A stretch of 42,363 bases of DNA from assembly GCA_913049555.1 (NCBI GenBank), contig CAJWYM010000025.1:1-42363 (forward strand), given 5' to 3'. The stretch's first letter is position 1; the number at the start of each line of letters is the position of its first letter. Origin of the DNA: an uncultured Opitutia bacterium (GTDB taxonomy: Bacteria; Verrucomicrobiota; Verrucomicrobiia; Opitutales; CAJWYM01). Made by a program: the position numbers and the translations under genes. The notes under the pieces were generated by a model. The model was not told the origin of the DNA and searched no databases. It saw only the letters and a program-made list of their open reading frames with translations. This document shows positions 25,397 through 33,825 of this stretch, one piece after another.

Positions 25397-27514
25397 TCAC
25401 TCGTTGTCACCCTTTTTATTTTGAAATAAATCTTTTTTGAATCGATCGATTGTGTTGTCAATCCACTCAATATCTTCGAAATACCCTTTGTAATCATTTT
25501 TACTGGTATCAAATTCGTTGTTTTCTAAATAATGAAGGATCTCTTTTTGTTGATTTGAATTGTTGATCCATTCCTCAGCATTTTCATTTCCAAATTGAGC
25601 ATCTTTAATAATTCTAGGTCTTATAAAAATGAGTAATTCTCGGGTGGTGCTACTATTGACTTTTCTGGTAAATAAAGAATCTCCTACGACAGGGATTTGC
25701 CCTAAAAATGCAATCTTGCCCTTCGTCTCAGAGGGTCTTGTTTCTTGTAAACCTCCTAAGATAACAATTTGCCGGTCGTTGACTGTCACAAATGATTTGG
25801 CCTCTCTTTTACCAATCACGGGTTGAGCATTTCCGTCGATGGTAACCTCTGAAACCTTATTTTCTACCAATTGTTCAATTTCCATTTGAATGGCGCCATT
25901 GGATCCAATTAGTGGAGTTACAGTCAGTTGAATCCCAATGTCTCTAAATTGGATGGAACTGGAAGTTGAGGTCCCTGTGCTGTCCGTTACAGATCCTGTA
26001 ATGACAGGCTCTGACTGACTTACATTGATTTTGGCTTCTTGATTGTGGGTAGTGACGATCGTGGGCGCAGACAAAACTTGAACATTTGATTTACTTTGAG
26101 CAACACCGAGAATGGACTGAAAATTAAAAGTTCTAGTCGCTTCTCGACCAATATTCATTGTAGTGATCCCTAAGGCTCCCAATGCTCCATTGGAAAAACT
26201 GTATAAGTCCCCATTACCTCCGGGTTCTGGATTTCCAACCGCGTCGTAATTGAAACCAAAAGAGTCGATGCCCCGAGTCTGTCCCTTTTCTAAAGTGACT
26301 TCCGCTATGATTGTTTCAATTTGCACTTGGGCGAGTTGAACATCTAATTTATCGACTAAATCTTTAATGTGTCTAAGGTCGCCTTTTGTGCCATAAGCGA
26401 CAATGGCATTGCTTCTTTGATCTGCGATTGTATTGACATGTTCGCTGAATTGGAGCGTTATATTTCCGGAAGGATCACTGGATGAAATGATGTCTTTTTT
26501 TGAGGGAGTTTCTGTTTTATCTGTTGGGGTTGTCTGCGGTGTTTTTGCGGGCTTTGTCGAATTCTGATCATTCTGCTTGCTTATGATTTGTTCAATCAGG
26601 GCTTGAACATCCTCTGCTTTTGCATGTTTTAGGTAAAGGACTTGGCTTTGCGTCAGAGGGTCCACATCAATATCCAAACGAGAGATGAGATCATTGAGGA
26701 TCTGGTGGTTAGCGGGGTGGGTTGTTACAATAAGTTGGTTGGTTCTTTCGGACGGGAAAATTTCAGTATTTCCTTCAAGTTTTTGTTTCAGTGTGGTTTG
26801 AATCATGGTTGTGAGCTCTTTGTCTAAATCAGTCACATTGACATTTTGCACACTGTAATACTTGATTTGATGATTCGATGTACTTGGCTGATCGATTCTA
26901 CCCAATAGATTTTCAACGCGCTGAAGATTAATGAGTGAATCGGTTATAAAAAACGAATTGTTTTTCTCATCCGCTAAAAGTAAAGAAGTTCCTGGCGTTA
27001 AAAAAGGTCTGATTGTATTCTCCGCTTGTTTTGTGTTTAGATAGCGAAGATGAATTTGAGCGGTATAAATTTTTTGGGAAGCGGGAAGACTGGACGCTTT
27101 TACCTTTAAAAACTCGGGAGCTTGGGTGCTGACCCCTTGAGTTGGAACTGCTTTTAAGAATTTATCTCCCAATGGGGTCAAAGCGATTCCATTCAGTGCT
27201 AATAAACTTTCAAGCAATCTGATAAAATCTGCATTAGACATCGGCTCAGTAGTTTCGAAAGAAATCTTAACCGCAGGCAAATTTTGAGGAGTTAAAATTA
27301 TTTTATGTGTGAGTGACTCTAATAATTTTAGCACTTGTTGGGGGGATTCATCCACCATGGATTGCGGACCCATTTGTTGATTCCTTTGAGCCAAAGGATC
27401 GCTTTGGTTCGATACGGGCAATGAATAAATCGAAGAAAGGATGAATAAATAAAAAACCAAATAACAAGACAAGGACTTGTTAATTAGCCCCCAAAGTGAA
27501 GTAAAATGTTTCAA
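25397..27514 (-). CDS. gspD: Type II secretion-type secretin GspD
   Basis: A 705-residue outer-membrane secretin. The start is TTG at 27514; no ATG fits before the signal peptide (residues about 12-32, hydrophobic, ending YSLPVS). Repeated periplasmic N domains follow: N0 near 60-120, then N1 to N3 with IQIHLRYLNTKQAE-like and QVLYLKHAKAEDVQALI segments. A Thr/Lys-rich insert sits near 315-345. The secretin core contains QVQIETIIAEVTLEKG, VLSAPTIVTTHNQEA and VNDRQIVILGGL. The protein would form the outer-membrane channel of a T2SS or type IV pilus-like machine. The other gsp genes are absent here; only a small anchored partner follows. Confidence 0.94.
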   Translation of the reverse strand: MKHFTSLWGLINKSLSCYLVFYLFILSSIYSLPVSNQSDPLAQRNQQMGPQSMVDESPQQVLKLLESLTHKIILTPQNLPAVKISFETTEPMSNADFIRLLESLLALNGIALTPLGDKFLKAVPTQGVSTQAPEFLKVKASSLPASQKIYTAQIHLRYLNTKQAENTIRPFLTPGTSLLLADEKNNSFFITDSLINLQRVENLLGRIDQPSTSNHQIKYYSVQNVNVTDLDKELTTMIQTTLKQKLEGNTEIFPSERTNQLIVTTHPANHQILNDLISRLDIDVDPLTQSQVLYLKHAKAEDVQALIEQIISKQNDQNSTKPAKTPQTTPTDKTETPSKKDIISSSDPSGNITLQFSEHVNTIADQRSNAIVAYGTKGDLRHIKDLVDKLDVQLAQVQIETIIAEVTLEKGQTRGIDSFGFNYDAVGNPEPGGNGDLYSFSNGALGALGITTMNIGREATRTFNFQSILGVAQSKSNVQVLSAPTIVTTHNQEAKINVSQSEPVITGSVTDSTGTSTSSSIQFRDIGIQLTVTPLIGSNGAIQMEIEQLVENKVSEVTIDGNAQPVIGKREAKSFVTVNDRQIVILGGLQETRPSETKGKIAFLGQIPVVGDSLFTRKVNSSTTRELLIFIRPRIIKDAQFGNENAEEWINNSNQQKEILHYLENNEFDTSKNDYKGYFEDIEWIDNTIDRFKKDLFQNKKGDNE

Positions 27515-27620
27515 TTGATTGATGGTTTAAATATTCCGAAATTTGGTACGTTGATTACAACAACAACAGGTTCATTTTCACAATAATTCGAAACCCCATT
27601 AAATACAATAGGGAATTACA

Positions 27621-27642
27621 TACGAAACCAACTGGTTTCGTA
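27621..27642. promoter_or_regulatory. Perfect 10-bp inverted repeat upstream of gspD, possible operator
   Basis: TACGAAACCA and TGGTTTCGTA are perfect inverted copies separated by two bases, in the 230-bp gap between the lpd end and the gspD start. No T-run follows on the minus strand, which argues against a classical terminator. The near-zero spacer suits a dimeric regulator binding site about 110 bp ahead of gspD. No regulator can be named. Confidence 0.45.
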
Positions 27643-27744
27643 TCGTTAGAGCTTGATTTAAAGCGGAATTAGATGGGTTAGATCCAAGCGCTTGGGGAAG
27701 CAAATAAAGAGATGAAAATAGACTTATACAATCTATAGCTATAT

Positions 27745-29157
27745 TTAGATTGAGTGAATTGCGATTTTATCTACCGCCAATGCAGCTTCTTTAAAACTTT
27801 CAGAAATAGTTGGGTGAGCATGAACAGTTTTTCCTAAATCTTCACAACTGGCTCCATACTCCATGTGAGCCACTGCAGATCCGATCATTTCTGAGGCTTG
27901 TTTGCCTATCATTTGAATCCCAAGGATTCGATCTGTTTTTTTGCAACCAATAACTTTTACAAGCCCGTCAGTAGCATCGGTTGCGAGAGCTCTTCCATTG
28001 GCGGCTAAGGAAAACTTTCCAGATTTCACCTCATAACCAGATTCAACCGCTTCTTTTTCCGAAAGACCAACACAGGCAATTTCTGGATCTGTATAGACGA
28101 CTCCCGGGATTGTTTTGTAGTTAACGTGCCCGTGTTTACCCGCTGCAATTTCAGCAACTGCAACGCCCTCCTCTTCTGCTTTGTGAGCAAGCATTGGCCC
28201 TGCAACTACATCTCCAATGGCAAAAATATTAGCTACGGAAGTTTCAAGTTTTGCATTCACTTTTATTCGACCTCTTGGGTCTGTGACTACTCCGCAGTTC
28301 TCAAGACCCAAATTTTCTGTATAGGCCGATCTTCCAATCGCTAACAATACTTTTTCAGCAGAAAAGGTGAGTTCTTCTTCTCCTTTTTTAGCGGATAGAT
28401 GTACTCGATTCTTCGAGATTTTAGCTGAAGTCACTTGAGTGTTTAAAGAAAATTCAATTCCTTGTTTTTTGAAGGTCTTGAGGGCGTGTTTTGAAATTTC
28501 TTCATCATAAGTGGGAGCGATCTGAGGTAAGAATTCAACTACAGTGACTTTCGAGCCCATACGAGACCAAACGGAGCCTAATTCAAGGCCAATGGCGCCC
28601 GCTCCAATAACTACCATATCTTTGGGTACGCTTTTCAAAGCAATTCCATGGTCGCTGCTAATTATATGCTCTCCGTCTACTTTTAAAAATGGCAACTCAG
28701 TAACTTTAGATCCAGTAGCAATGACAGTTTTTTGCGACTCTATTTCTGATCTTTGATCATTGTCGGTGATTTCGATTTTTGTGGAGTTTATGAATTTTGC
28801 ATGCCCCTTTAAAATTGTAATTTTACGTTTTTTCAGTAAATGTTGAATTCCTAATCGCAATGTTTGGACTACTTTGTCCTTTTTTTTCATCACTTTTGTC
28901 ACGTCCATAGAAACTTTACCCGTTTCAATGCCATTGTCTGCTGCTTGTTCTTGGATCGTGTGCAGAATTTCAGTGGAATGCAAAAGGGCTTTGGATGGAA
29001 TGCACCCAACATTCAAACAAGTTCCGCCAAGGTTTGGACTTTTCTCAATAATAGCAACCTTTAGTCCAAGCTGGGCTGCACGGATCGCACAAACATAACC
29101 CCCAGGACCAGAGCCGATTACTGTTAAATCAAATGGTTGTATTTTTTCTTGTGTCAT
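27745..29157 (-). CDS. lpd: Dihydrolipoamide dehydrogenase (E3)
   Basis: A 470-residue flavoenzyme that reoxidises dihydrolipoyl groups with NAD+. The FAD-binding GSGPGGYVCA (15-24) and the redox disulfide GGTCLNVGCIPSK (C47 and C52) are present. The NAD-binding segment is VIGAGAIGLELGSVW, and the C-terminal active-site base is in HAHPTISE. It is the last gene of the sucA-sucB-lpd run, 11 bp after sucB, so it chiefly serves 2-oxoglutarate dehydrogenase. It could also be the L-protein for the glycine cleavage system implied by gcvP. Confidence 0.97.
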   Translation of the reverse strand: MTQEKIQPFDLTVIGSGPGGYVCAIRAAQLGLKVAIIEKSPNLGGTCLNVGCIPSKALLHSTEILHTIQEQAADNGIETGKVSMDVTKVMKKKDKVVQTLRLGIQHLLKKRKITILKGHAKFINSTKIEITDNDQRSEIESQKTVIATGSKVTELPFLKVDGEHIISSDHGIALKSVPKDMVVIGAGAIGLELGSVWSRMGSKVTVVEFLPQIAPTYDEEISKHALKTFKKQGIEFSLNTQVTSAKISKNRVHLSAKKGEEELTFSAEKVLLAIGRSAYTENLGLENCGVVTDPRGRIKVNAKLETSVANIFAIGDVVAGPMLAHKAEEEGVAVAEIAAGKHGHVNYKTIPGVVYTDPEIACVGLSEKEAVESGYEVKSGKFSLAANGRALATDATDGLVKVIGCKKTDRILGIQMIGKQASEMIGSAVAHMEYGASCEDLGKTVHAHPTISESFKEAALAVDKIAIHSI

Positions 29158-29168
29158 TTTGAGGCTCC

Positions 29169-30398
29169 TTATATCCCAAACAATAAGCGAGAGGGGTCTT
29201 CTATTGCATTTTTGATGTTTACTAAAAATGTGACGGCTTCTTTGCCATCTACTAAACGGTGGTCATAGGAAACTGCTAGATACATCATAGGACGAATCAC
29301 AACTTCACCATTGATTGCAACGGGTCTTTCTGTAATGGAATGCATTCCCAATATACCACTTTGAGGAGGGTTGATAATTGGGGTCGACATCATCGATCCA
29401 TAAATTCCCCCATTTGTAATCGTGAAAACTCCCCCTTGCATATCATCGATTGTGATTTTACCTTCCCTTGCTTTCTTGGCGTATCCTATAATAGTCTGTT
29501 CGATGTCAGCGAATGAGAGCTGATCACAGTCGCGAAGAACTGGAACTACAAGACCTTTCTCAGTGCCAACCGCAACCCCAATATCATAAAATTTATTTTC
29601 AATGACCGCATTTCCTGCAATTTGAGCATTGAGTTGAGGCACGGTTTGCAGTGCATGCACGACTGCTTTTACAAAAAAGGACATAAAACCAAGTTTACAC
29701 CCATATTTTTTTACAAAGGAGTCTTGGTGGCTCTTTCTGAGCTTAATAATTGCAGACATATCCACTTCATTAAAGGTGGTTAGTATGGCAGCATTTTGCT
29801 GAGATTGAACGAGTCTTTCGGCAATTTTTCTACGCAACGGTGTCATCGGTTTCTTAATGAAACGCTCGTTTTCCTCAGCGGGGGTGTTTTTGTTTTTCGA
29901 TGGAGCCCTTGGTGCCGAAGTAGAAAGCGTCTTTTGAGAAGCCTTCGCGATTTCATTTTCCATATCTTCTTTTGTGACTCGATTGCCTTTACCCGAGCCA
30001 CTGATTGAACTTGGATCAATGCCAGACTCGGCAGCCAAGCGGACAACAGAAGGAGGGTAAGCTTCGTCTGGAGAGGGCGGTGCCTCTTCAACATTTGAGG
30101 CCGCAGGGACGGAAGAAACCTCAGAATCTTTGGCAACTGGGTCTTTCTCGGAAGGAGCAGTTGCGGATTCATCAATTTGTGCAACTTCTTGACCTACTTC
30201 AACTTCTTCACCTTCTGCTTCCAATATCTTTAATATTCCAGATACTGGGGCTGTAGCCTCTGAAGTTACTTTATCTGTCTCAAGTTCATAAATAACTTGG
30301 TCTTGTTTTACATAATCTCCGTCGTTTGCATGCCAAGCAGCAATGATGCCTGAGCTGATTGATTCACCAACGGAAGGGACTTTTACTTGTGTGGCCAT
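29169..30398 (-). CDS. sucB: 2-oxoglutarate dehydrogenase E2 (dihydrolipoyl succinyltransferase)
   Basis: A 409-residue E2. A lipoyl domain spans residues 1-76 with the lipoylated K43 in [10 protein letters not shown] Ser/Ala/Pro/Glu-rich linker follows, then a peripheral subunit-binding domain (about 112-147, [26 protein letters not shown]). The catalytic domain (about 180-409) ends with [13 protein letters not shown], which holds the catalytic His and Asp. The context between sucA and lpd, and the succinyltransferase-like sequence, identify it as the E2 of the TCA-cycle complex rather than the pyruvate complex. Confidence 0.97.
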   Translation of the reverse strand: MATQVKVPSVGESISSGIIAAWHANDGDYVKQDQVIYELETDKVTSEATAPVSGILKILEAEGEEVEVGQEVAQIDESATAPSEKDPVAKDSEVSSVPAASNVEEAPPSPDEAYPPSVVRLAAESGIDPSSISGSGKGNRVTKEDMENEIAKASQKTLSTSAPRAPSKNKNTPAEENERFIKKPMTPLRRKIAERLVQSQQNAAILTTFNEVDMSAIIKLRKSHQDSFVKKYGCKLGFMSFFVKAVVHALQTVPQLNAQIAGNAVIENKFYDIGVAVGTEKGLVVPVLRDCDQLSFADIEQTIIGYAKKAREGKITIDDMQGGVFTITNGGIYGSMMSTPIINPPQSGILGMHSITERPVAINGEVVIRPMMYLAVSYDHRLVDGKEAVTFLVNIKNAIEDPSRLLFGI

Positions 30399-30413
30399 GA
30401 TCTTATAATTTTA

Positions 30414-33155
30414 TTAAAGGTTGAATGCTTCTAAAACGAGTTGCTTTTGTTCTATTTTGTGTCTTGCAAGGGATCCTGATGCAGGGCTAGCGCTCTCTTT
30501 TCTGCCTGCATATTGGACGGGTTTTCCAATTTCTTCCATTAGAACAGAGGACAATTTAGTCCAAGAACCCATATTTTTGGGTTCTTCTTGGCACCATATA
30601 AAATCCGTAGCTAGTTTGTAAGGCTCTAAGATCTTTTTAAGCAATTCACCGTGGAAAGGATACAGTTGCTCGACCCTAATGATTGCTGTGTTGTTTATTT
30701 TTTCGGTGTGTTTATAATCTAATAAATCATAATAGACTTTACCGGAGCAAAATACAATTCTCGTAGCCTCAGAATTTGCAGTGTCGTCGTCTATTATTTC
30801 TTGAAAACTCCCTGTTGAAAGCTCTTTAATAGAGGAAGTAGCATTCTTATTTCTGAGCAAAGATTTTGGAGTCATAATAATCAGAGGCTTTCTAAAGTTT
30901 CTCTTCATTTGGCGACGTAAAAGATGAAAATACTGAGCGGGAGTTGTCAGGTTGCAAACTTCTATATTTTCTTCGGCTGCTAATTGAAGGAATCTCTCAA
31001 TTCTAGCGGACGAGTGCTCAGGTCCCTGACCTTCATATCCGTGGGGCAGGAGCATCACTAAATCACTGACCATGGCCCATTTAGACTCTCCACAACATAT
31101 AAATTGATCAATAATTACTTGAGCCCCATTAGCGAAATCTCCGAATTGAGCTTCCCAGATTGCCAACATTCTTGGATAGTCTACCGAATATCCATAATCG
31201 AAACCGAGAATACCAGCCTCAGACAAAGAACTGTTGTAAACACAAAATCTTTCTTGTTCTGGGTCTAGACTTCTGAGAGGTGTGTAACTTTCCCGATTTT
31301 CAACATCATAAAAAACGGCGTGTCTTTGACTAAAAGTTCCTCGCTCACTGTCTTGTCCTGATAAGCGTATCGGGGTTCCTTCAATCAGTAATGAACCAAA
31401 AGAAAGAGATTCTGCAAAGCCCCAGTCAATTCCCTCGCCGCTTGCAAAGGTTTTCATTTTGGAGGCAAGTAAACGCTTGATTTTAGGATTAACGTTAAAA
31501 TTTTCAGGGGTAGTGGTCAATCCAGTCGCAATTTTCTTCAAGTTTGCTTTACTTACTTTGGTATTGAAGGGACCAAAATGATAATTAGGCTGAAAGATCC
31601 CAGAGGATCCTTGAAATGTTCCATGGCGGGCTCCCGATGTTTTAACCCTTTTAAAAGCTGCATCCAATTTATTTTGAAATTCATCTCGGAGACGCTCTGC
31701 ATCAGCTTTAGTCAGCTCGTTGGAACGAATCAATTCATTGCTCAGTTGATCCGCGATCGTGCTGGTTTTTGCAATTCTCTTATACAAAGTTGGTTGGGTA
31801 AAAGTGGGTTCGTCTCCTTCATTGTGGCCATGCTTTCGGTAGCAGTTGATATCAATAACAACATCTTCTCCAAATTCCTGCCGATACTCAATTGCAAGTT
31901 GAGAAACCATAGCTACAGCCAACGCATCTCTTCCATTTACATGAAAAATAGGAGCATCAATCATTTTAGAGACATCCGTACAGTAGAGGCTGGATCTTGA
32001 GTCTGAGGGATCTGTCGTAAAACCAATATGGTTGTTTACAACTATATGAATCGTTCCGCCGGTTTTGTATCCAATAAGTTTGGAGTAATTAAAGACTTCC
32101 GCAACGATTCCTTGACCAGCGATTGCCGCATCTCCGTGGATTAAAACTGGGACAACGGATTTACGATCCGTGTCGTTTCTGAGCCTTTGTCTTGCTCTTG
32201 CCTTTCCCTCGACAACTCCATTGACAGCCTCTAAGTGGCTTGGGTTGGGACACAAATGAAGGTGAATCGGATAGTTGTTGGATGTTTTTTTATCAGACTC
32301 GTAGCCAAGATGATACTTAACATCTCCACTTCCATGAGGAGTGTCTGGAATGTAATTTTCTGAGAATTCCTCAAATATAAAGTCATAGGATTTATCCATG
32401 ATATTTGCCAAAACGTTCAAGCGTCCTCTGTGGGCCATCCCGATAACAAATTCTTCAATTTTGTGGTGTTCACTTTTTTCTATAATTGCATCCAAACAAG
32501 AAATTAAAGCTTCGCCCCCTTCTAGAGAAAAACGTTTCTGTCCCACATATCGAGTGTGAAGAAATTTTTCAAATTGTTCGGCTTCTGAGATCTTATTCAA
32601 GATCTTCATTTTTTGTTCTGTGCTAAAAATTGGCTGATTACAGTCCGGCTCCATTTTAGCTTGTAGCCACCGTCTTTTTTCCGTTTCTTGAATATGAATA
32701 TATTCGACGCCTATGGTTCCGCTGTATGTTTTTTGCAGACGTTTTAATAGATCTCCTATTTTCATGGAAACCCCACCAAGATAGTTCCCGGTATCGTAAG
32801 AATCATCGAGATCTGAAACATCAAATCCAAGGCGAGACAAACTCAGGCGAGGATTCATTTTTTGTTCAAAGTTCAGACAATCTAAGTCTGCTTGAGTGTG
32901 CCCTATAGATCTAAATGCATACAAAGCACCGATTACTTTTGCTTGTTTTTTCGCCCTGGCTTCGTTGTAGCCAACTCCAGTTGGGTCTTTTTCTCCTGTT
33001 TCTAAATCTGGGGATGAGTTGTTTTGGCCGAGTTCAAAACCTTCGAAAAAAGACTGCCATTCTGGTTCTAAATCTTGGGGGTTGTTGAGCCAAATTTCAT
33101 ATTTCTCATCAATTAAATCTGCATTGTAACTCGTTGCAAAGGAATTGGAATTCAT
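30414..33155 (-). CDS. sucA: 2-oxoglutarate dehydrogenase E1 (thiamine diphosphate-dependent)
   Basis: A 913-residue E1 with the usual N-terminal binding segment (EKYEIWLNNPQDLEPEWQSF, residues 18-37). The E1 core is present: GMAHRGRLNVLANI, HGDAAIAGQGIVAEV and VNNHIGFTTDP for thiamine diphosphate binding, and HGHNEGDEPTFTQP. The transketolase-like C-terminal half has LLPHGYEGQGPEHSSARIER. It decarboxylates 2-oxoglutarate and succinylates the E2 lipoyl arm. It is the first gene of the operon, followed by sucB after 15 bp. The promoter must lie in the 87 bp before it, shared with the divergent plus-strand genes. Confidence 0.97.
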   Translation of the reverse strand: MNSNSFATSYNADLIDEKYEIWLNNPQDLEPEWQSFFEGFELGQNNSSPDLETGEKDPTGVGYNEARAKKQAKVIGALYAFRSIGHTQADLDCLNFEQKMNPRLSLSRLGFDVSDLDDSYDTGNYLGGVSMKIGDLLKRLQKTYSGTIGVEYIHIQETEKRRWLQAKMEPDCNQPIFSTEQKMKILNKISEAEQFEKFLHTRYVGQKRFSLEGGEALISCLDAIIEKSEHHKIEEFVIGMAHRGRLNVLANIMDKSYDFIFEEFSENYIPDTPHGSGDVKYHLGYESDKKTSNNYPIHLHLCPNPSHLEAVNGVVEGKARARQRLRNDTDRKSVVPVLIHGDAAIAGQGIVAEVFNYSKLIGYKTGGTIHIVVNNHIGFTTDPSDSRSSLYCTDVSKMIDAPIFHVNGRDALAVAMVSQLAIEYRQEFGEDVVIDINCYRKHGHNEGDEPTFTQPTLYKRIAKTSTIADQLSNELIRSNELTKADAERLRDEFQNKLDAAFKRVKTSGARHGTFQGSSGIFQPNYHFGPFNTKVSKANLKKIATGLTTTPENFNVNPKIKRLLASKMKTFASGEGIDWGFAESLSFGSLLIEGTPIRLSGQDSERGTFSQRHAVFYDVENRESYTPLRSLDPEQERFCVYNSSLSEAGILGFDYGYSVDYPRMLAIWEAQFGDFANGAQVIIDQFICCGESKWAMVSDLVMLLPHGYEGQGPEHSSARIERFLQLAAEENIEVCNLTTPAQYFHLLRRQMKRNFRKPLIIMTPKSLLRNKNATSSIKELSTGSFQEIIDDDTANSEATRIVFCSGKVYYDLLDYKHTEKINNTAIIRVEQLYPFHGELLKKILEPYKLATDFIWCQEEPKNMGSWTKLSSVLMEEIGKPVQYAGRKESASPASGSLARHKIEQKQLVLEAFNL

Positions 33156-33206
33156 TGTGATAATATCTTGATTGATAGGTATTTGAATCGAACTGTAAAA
33201 TGTGAG

Positions 33207-33236
33207 TTGATACTCAACTATTTTAGTCTATATACT
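33207..33236 (+). promoter_or_regulatory. Putative sigma-70 promoter, possibly giving a near-leaderless mRNA
   Basis: TTGATA at 33207-33212 is followed by TATATA (33229) or TATACT (33231-33236) with a 16 or 18 bp spacer. The expected transcription start falls at about 33242-33244, on the ATG of the next gene, which has no clear Shine-Dalgarno sequence. Confidence 0.45.
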
Positions 33237-33242
33237 TGAAGT

Positions 33243-33449
33243 ATGAATGATCAAGTATTAATCAGTAAATTAGCAACAATTGTAAATAGAGAGGAAAAAG
33301 AGCTTGGACTGTCTCTGTCAAAAGCAATTCAGCAATTAGATAAATTTTTAGAAGAACCCACTCGCAAGTTGGATGGTAAATTAACTCACTATTTAGAAAA
33401 ACGATCTTATGTAAAAGCCTACGAATTTTTGAAAAATGCCCAAGAATAG
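33243..33449 (+). CDS. Small conserved-looking hypothetical protein (68 aa)
   Basis: A 68-residue, mostly helical, charged protein (VNREEKELGLSLSKAIQQLDKFL, ending YEFLKNAQE). Support comes from its place behind a promoter-like sequence and its 14-base overlap with the SUI1 gene start, the usual sign of an operon. No domain is recognised and no membrane segment is present. It could be a small regulator or simply a leader ORF that couples translation of SUI1. Confidence 0.55.
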   Translation: MNDQVLISKLATIVNREEKELGLSLSKAIQQLDKFLEEPTRKLDGKLTHYLEKRSYVKAYEFLKNAQE

Positions 33450-33816
33450 AATAGAAACCAGTGGGGGAGAAGAATTGGCCACGAACCCGTTTGAGTCTCT
33501 AAAAAAAGAAGGTTTAAAGCCCTTTAATTCAATGCCTGCTAAGGCCCCCAACAAAAAATTAAAAAAAATTCCCAAGTCCAAAGGGGTAGTGAAAATAAGA
33601 AAAGAGAAGAGTGGTCGTGGGGGCAAAACAGTCATCGTAATATATGAGATGCCAAATCACGTAAATATGCCAATGCGAGATAAATTATTGAAGTCCATGA
33701 AAGCCAAATTAGGGACTGGAGGAACAATAAAAATAAGAAACATTGAAATTCAAGGCGATAAACTTGAAGCAGTTAAAAACTTTCTTATCGAGGATGGATT
33801 TACTGTGAAAGGATAA
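33436..33816 (+). CDS. SUI1/eIF1-like translation initiation factor (YciH family)
   Basis: A 126-residue protein. Residues 1-45 are a basic, probably flexible extension (KAPNKKLKKIPKSKG). Residues about 48-125 are the SUI1 fold: VVKIRKEKSGRGGKTVIVIYEM, LGTGGTIKIRNIEIQGD and the end VKNFLIEDGFTVKG. Eukaryotic eIF1 controls start-codon selection. The bacterial homologue YciH has been linked to initiation fidelity and inhibition of translation under stress. The ATG lies inside the 68-residue gene. It is followed nine bases later by a TPR-glycosyltransferase gene. Confidence 0.92.
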   Translation: MPKNRIETSGGEELATNPFESLKKEGLKPFNSMPAKAPNKKLKKIPKSKGVVKIRKEKSGRGGKTVIVIYEMPNHVNMPMRDKLLKSMKAKLGTGGTIKIRNIEIQGDKLEAVKNFLIEDGFTVKG

Positions 33817-33825
33817 CTTTATTAA

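Noticed and set aside
24808-27514. Complete type II secretion operon
   Set aside because: Only the secretin and one small partner are present; no GspE, GspF or pseudopilin genes lie on either side.
27621-27642. Rho-independent terminator of the suc operon
   Set aside because: The palindrome lacks a T-run on the minus strand, and the two-base centre is too tight for an RNA hairpin loop without opening the stem.
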